The translations under genes were made by a program, and so were the position numbers. From Reticulascus tulasneorum (lineage: Eukaryota; Ascomycota; Sordariomycetes; Glomerellales; Reticulascaceae), in the NCBI GenBank assembly GCA_001557505.1, contig LSAX01000001.1, forward strand, positions 5,193,613-5,257,612: 64,000 nucleotides of DNA, read 5' to 3'. This document shows positions 59,793 through 64,000 of the stretch, in pieces. Position 1 is the stretch's first letter; each line of letters opens with the position of its first letter. The notes beneath the pieces are model-generated. The model saw only the letters and a program-made list of their open reading frames with translations. It was not told where the DNA came from and made no database searches.

Positions 59793-60559
59793 ATGATGGG
59801 AATCTCTGCCCTTCTAGCCTCAGTTGCATTGCTCGGCGCTCGCTTACTTGCTGGGGTCGTGATTCTGCCATCAGAATGGACAAACCCAAACGGCGGTGAA
59901 CTGGAAATCAACACCTTCGGACAACAAATCAACTGGGGCTCTCAGGATCCCGCCTTCGTTCTTGATGAGTTGAAGAATAAGCATTGCGATTTACGATCGT
60001 GCCGAGGACCAATGGAAATCGATACTAATATTGTTAACGCTGAGGCTACAGGTGTCTCCAAAAAGAAACTAGTAGTCACGATTCAATCCCCAGGCTTCGA
60101 TAACAATAAAGATTCTCCCGGTATGAAGGATAACTTGTTCGAAGCACTGAAGATTGTTGCTGGACATGGCGTGGTTACGAAGAGGGAAACGATTCACTGG
60201 AATAGCGTGGTTGGGGATACTGCTTGCCCTCCGAATTCCAACTTTTGTTGTATGTCTCAGCTTCTACAGCAAATTTTACTAGATTCCAACTGACTCTTTC
60301 AGATCCAGAAGATGGTGTGGAAGGCGATGAAGTCCAGTTCAGAGGCCCTAATACGTTCTTCATCAGATACGAAAATGATGGAGATGGGGACCTTACGGCC
60401 CAGTTGCAGCTTAATATTGATGTTGTGGAACAGGACGGGAGTGACCTTGACTGCGAAGCAATTGTAGGCGCTGGTGCTGACATTGCAGCACTATTTCCTA
60501 AGCTCCCCGTTGTACCATTTGCATTGGGCAAGCTATTGTGTTCCATCCTTGCTGGATAA
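59793..60559 (+). CDS. Small secreted protein with six cysteines
   Basis: An unrecognised secreted protein of 237 residues in two exons: 59793-60249 and 60303-60559. ATG 59793 is chosen because MMGISALLASVALLGARLLAG is a clear signal peptide; the frame has an earlier ATG at 59619 that would bury it. Removing the 53-nt intron (GTATGT ... TTTCAG) joins PNSNFC to YPEDGVEGDE. Mature features include EWTNPNGGELEINTFGQQINWGSQDP, an HCDLRSC pair, CPPNSNFC, and single cysteines in LDCEA and LLCSILAG. The fold reads as beta-rich. The size, secretion and subtelomeric position are effector-like, but no function is known. Confidence 0.78.
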
Positions 60560-61424
60560 GGGTACTGAGGAGGAGCGGATAAAGGAGATGAGGTCCTTAG
60601 TTCTGACTGGATGCTAGTGTTGGTTTGTGTTTGCTTGTTTTTCTTTCGTTTTGTGGCAGCTCCCTCATTCATTCTTGAAATCTCTCATACTATCATTACA
60701 ACCCACTCAGCCGCATTTGCACATGTGTCTCTCATGTGTCTAACGTGTGGGACGTGCAGTATTCTCCATGGTGATGACATTGATCGCATTTACCCAGTCG
60801 GATGAGCCACTCGGGCTACATATTCCATGAAATTAGATACTGTTGGAACCAGCCGCAGATGCCAAGAATAGATACGATTACGTCCGCTGGATGAAAATTT
60901 TGCATGAAATTTGTACAACCTAGATGGAATATCGGCAGTGTTCTCATTAGTGGGCTTGCCTCGGAAGCTGGGATTTTACGAGGCTAGTTCTTGAATCTCG
61001 GATAAATGACTTAAACCGGGTTTGTCCCACGAGTCTGAGAACCAACGACTCGAGTAATAATTGCTGCGTGCGTCTTGGTTGCGCACTTACATTAACGCGC
61101 GAACTAACATATTAAATTTAGTAGCCAAGACGTTCCATGCTAATTCATCATATTAGCCGTACATAAAACAACCAGAATGCATAACTACGTCATGATGTTT
61201 TTGTACCTGGTTCTTTGGCCAGACATACCTCTAAGATTGCAGCCTCGTAATAAAAGAATCACACTTCTCTATTTCAACAGCCACTTTGTCTGTTTTCCCA
61301 GGTACAGCACCAAAACTTGTGATCCCACCCATAACACATAACCCATTCCCTTTCTCCACCAACCACTAGTAGGGACATTTTGCATCTTCTTCTTCTCCAC
61401 ATCTTACCCTTAACCATTGTTGCG
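60560..61424. other. Intergenic, nothing recognised
   Basis: About 0.9 kb between two small secreted-protein genes. No coding content or repeat was identified. Confidence 0.5.
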
Positions 61425-61941
61425 ATGCGCTCACTCGTCCTAAGGAACTCAACGTCTGTCAACTCTACCTGTCCAGTTGAATATGACCCTGGTTACGGAT
61501 CTTGGCAGAGTAGTCAAGAAGAGTACATGGTTCGTTTTTATCTTATTTCCTACACCTAGACCCTGATTCTGAGTTGTTACATAAGGACCTAACATAGTCT
61601 AGGTATGTTTTGCTTACTACGAAAGTGGACTAGCATATAAGCACGCGCTTGAGCATTGTTGTGACAGCGGCGTCTCTGTGGGAAAATATATTATTCCTAC
61701 CAACGATTGCTTCTACTGGTGTAATAAAACCACTCCGTCCACCAATTCCAATGAGCAGGAGCGGGTGAATACCGATTTCATAAACTGTGTGAGCAGCTTT
61801 CCCGAGACCAAGGGGGGAGGGGATGTGGTTTCTTGCCGCCCTAAGAATGGAGTAATTGGATTGGGTGAGATGAGGCTTGGCATGGTTGGATTATGTCTTC
61901 TCATGCTGCTGCATGTGACGTTTGGGGTTTTGCCAGGATGA
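61425..61941 (+). CDS. Putative small cysteine-rich GPI-anchored surface protein
   Basis: A tentative two-exon model (61425-61529, 61603-61941) gives 147 residues. Exon 2 encodes VCFAYYESGLAYKHALEHCCDSG, then NDCFYWCNKTT, FINCVSS and VVSCRP. It ends with a hydrophobic tail (MVGLCLLMLLHVTFGVLPG) after a small-residue region, the layout of a GPI-anchor signal. The C-x17-CC-x-C-x-C pattern recalls short fungal GPI proteins of unknown function. The N-terminus (MRSLVLRNSTSVNSTCPVEYDPG) lacks a good signal peptide, so the true start may lie in an unseen upstream exon or the gene may be damaged. The donor GTTCGT is non-consensus. It is the last gene before the telomere. Confidence 0.5.
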
Positions 61942-62760
61942 GGAAGATCAGGATGATGAGGATGAGGACCAGTAATTATGGAGACATGTGGGAGACTAGT
62001 AAAAATGTTTGGCAAAGACAGTCGAGTTCAAGAAATCAACCGTACCTGTGCATATCTTCATTACAGTTTCCTTAAGGTCTGCGTCAACGCTTGGCTCACC
62101 GTTTGCCTCATACCTTTCAACGTGACTGTGCTGTAGAGGTCCCAACTCTACTCGTCATTTATGTAGTCCCTCATATCGCGCTTTCCCGATTGCCAGCCCC
62201 GCGTCAGCCTCGGATCAGCTCCCATAAGAAAACGAGTATCTGTGCTAGTTTCAAACCACCCTTTCCTAGCTCACTACCTTATACTGTAATTCCTTCTCGC
62301 CTATCCCGAAATCAGTCAATTCTTCCACCATGCTTGTTTCCATGCTAGCACAACGAGTTGAAGCTGTTTCGCCATGGTTAGTCGTGCCATAGTGTTCTCT
62401 TATTATAGAAGGAAAACAGGTGTTTAGTGTCACGGCTATAATACGTAACCCCTCCAGCAGGCGGTCATAGACGGCAGAATATGCTTACGTGATAATATCT
62501 AAGATCGGAGGTATACGTATCATGCTAAATATTACTAAATGAATGTATGATATGGCGTTTGACTTACTTATAACGGGGATAAGACGTTAGTGCGTAGGGA
62601 TCGCCCGTGGATCTTTGTTAGCGATGTTATGTTATTAGTAAAAGGATGATAGTGGTTAAAGGCTACTGGAGGAATAAGATTTATAAGTAAGTATGTGATG
62701 AGATGGATTATTTATTTATAAAGGGATTATGGTGATCTTAGGATTATGGTGATCTAAGAT
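61942..62760. other. Subtelomeric transition region
   Basis: About 0.8 kb of declining GC content leading into the AT-rich block. No gene is supported. Confidence 0.5.
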
Positions 62761-63907
62761 GTTATAGTGATTTAAGAATTTTATATTTTTATATAAAAAT
62801 AGTCTTTTTTATAGTTAGATAGTTTTTAATTATATTTTAATAATTAATCTAAGTTTTTAGTTTTATTAAACTTTAAACTTTGATTATTAATCTTATATAA
62901 TATATTTTATAATATTAAGTTTAATAAAAGCTTTTTTTATAATATTATTTATTAATATTATCTAACTTACTTAATAATATAAACTTTAACCGTTATTATT
63001 AAGATTAATGTTATAATTAGTTTTAATATAATTATAATATTTTGATTATTCTTATTTAATAAGTTACTTATTATTATAAATAATATTTTTACTCTTAGGT
63101 AAATATAATATTAAGCACTTCTAAAAGAAAAGTTAATTTAGAATATTTTATAATAATATTTTAAAAACTTAAGAAGGAAAATGAAGTTTTTTATATATAA
63201 ATTAATAAAAATAAAATAAAGATCTTTTTATTATAAAAGTTCTTAAGATGGTCTAAAAAGTTTTAGGTTTTTATAACCTAATTTAAGTTTTATTAAGATG
63301 TATATTAATATTAAAATTAACCTAAGCCAGGTCGTCTTATAGCCATACCACCATAACCACCAAACACTCTAACATATATAACCTAACATAACATATTAAA
63401 ATAATAATATCTTGGCCATCTAGATAACTATGTAGGCGTAGAAGGTGTTTTATCTTTAATCAGAGATAAGTAGATCTAATAGTATAATCAAAGCTTTCAT
63501 AAGGTAAAGATTTATAAATTTATAATTTTATAAGATAACTTAATAATATAAATTTAACAATATTATAAAATATGTTTGTAAACGTACCTGTGAACGTGTT
63601 AATGAAAGTTATAAAAATAATTAAATATAGAAAAAACTAATAATTAATATATATGTAAATACGTGTCTAGGCCTGATCAGGCTAACTATAATAAATTTAT
63701 AATAAAACATATTTATTTTGCTTTACCTAGTTTTAATCGTTTTTAAGTATAATATCTAACATCTTCATAAATTAAACTTTATTATTATATCTTTTCTTAG
63801 ATTTTTTTTTTAAAGAATTAAGAAAATGTTTACATTTGTTAAACATTTTAGTTTTATATATTATTATTAAGGTTTATTTAGGGTTAAGGTTAGATTAGGG
63901 TTATTAG
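62761..63907. repeat. AT-rich subtelomeric block with degenerate telomere-like units
   Basis: Composition is like the left-hand AT-rich block: TA-rich, stops in every frame, with only short GC patches such as 63320-63400. The last 30 bases (about 63876-63907) contain degenerate units (TTTAGGGTTAAGGTTAGATTAGGG) before the perfect array. No helicase or transposon coding remnant is recognisable. RIP of subtelomeric duplicates is the likely cause. Confidence 0.75.
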
Positions 63908-64000
63908 TTAGGGTTAGGGTTAGGGTTAGGGTTAGGGTTAGGGTTAGGGTTAGGGTTAGGGTTAGGGTTAGGGTTAGGGTTAGGGTTAGGGTTAGGGTTA
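63908..64000 (+). repeat. Telomere, (TTAGGG)n
   Basis: Fifteen perfect TTAGGG units plus a terminal TTA run to the end of the window. The G-rich strand runs 5' to 3' toward the edge, as expected for a right chromosome end. Confidence 0.99.

Noticed and set aside
1..64000. CRISPR arrays, bacterial operons, ribosome binding sites, riboswitches
   Set aside because: The sequence is a eukaryotic nuclear chromosome end; no regularly spaced repeats or bacterial signals were seen.

Overview
This is a chromosome end from a filamentous ascomycete (Pezizomycotina). The right edge is a perfect (TTAGGG)n telomere at about 63908-64000. The genes carry short introns of mostly 45-95 nt with fungal donor, CTAAC-type branch and acceptor signals. 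Families typical of the group are present: GH131-CBM1, deuterolysin, a GT90/CAP10-type transferase, a DUF3425 bZIP-like regulator, a Zn2Cys6 regulator and a DUF3445 protein. A member of the Sordariomycetes seems likely, but the sequence alone does not settle that. I worked out exon structures by hand from splice signals, reading-frame continuity and recalled family sequences; none was checked by alignment or RNA data.

Layout. 1-2880 is extremely AT-rich, gene-free DNA that looks like repeat-induced point mutation (RIP) relics. 4171-5498 holds a DUF3445 gene of doubtful integrity, followed by 3.5 kb of non-coding or decayed DNA. 9027-11753 holds a secreted GH131 glucanase with a cellulose-binding module, convergent with a short-chain dehydrogenase. 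13717-25953 holds a DEK_C/SWIB chromatin protein, a Hel2/ZNF598-type ubiquitin ligase, the unfolded-protein sensor IRE1 and a secreted deuterolysin. 27946-40148 holds a small membrane-anchored orphan, an oleate-type fatty acid desaturase, a large unrecognised basic protein and a GT90 glycosyltransferase. 41221-48860 holds housekeeping genes: CCT2 and eIF3b/PRT1 (divergent), then a TBC-domain protein.

50039-57039 is the most cluster-like part. A decayed cysteine-rich tail of a glucanase-like gene is followed by two divergent enzyme/regulator pairs: SDR with a bZIP-like DUF3425 regulator, then a secreted FMN-dependent alpha-hydroxy-acid oxidase with a Zn2Cys6 regulator. The 401-bp promoter between the last two contains seven CCGAA boxes, including a long near-perfect inverted repeat. 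This is the best candidate in the window for an undescribed regulated system. Beyond it lie a small secreted cysteine-containing protein (59793-60559), a putative small GPI-anchored protein (61425-61941), AT-rich subtelomeric DNA and the telomere. Essential genes (IRE1, CCT2, PRT1) therefore sit within roughly 20-45 kb of the chromosome end.
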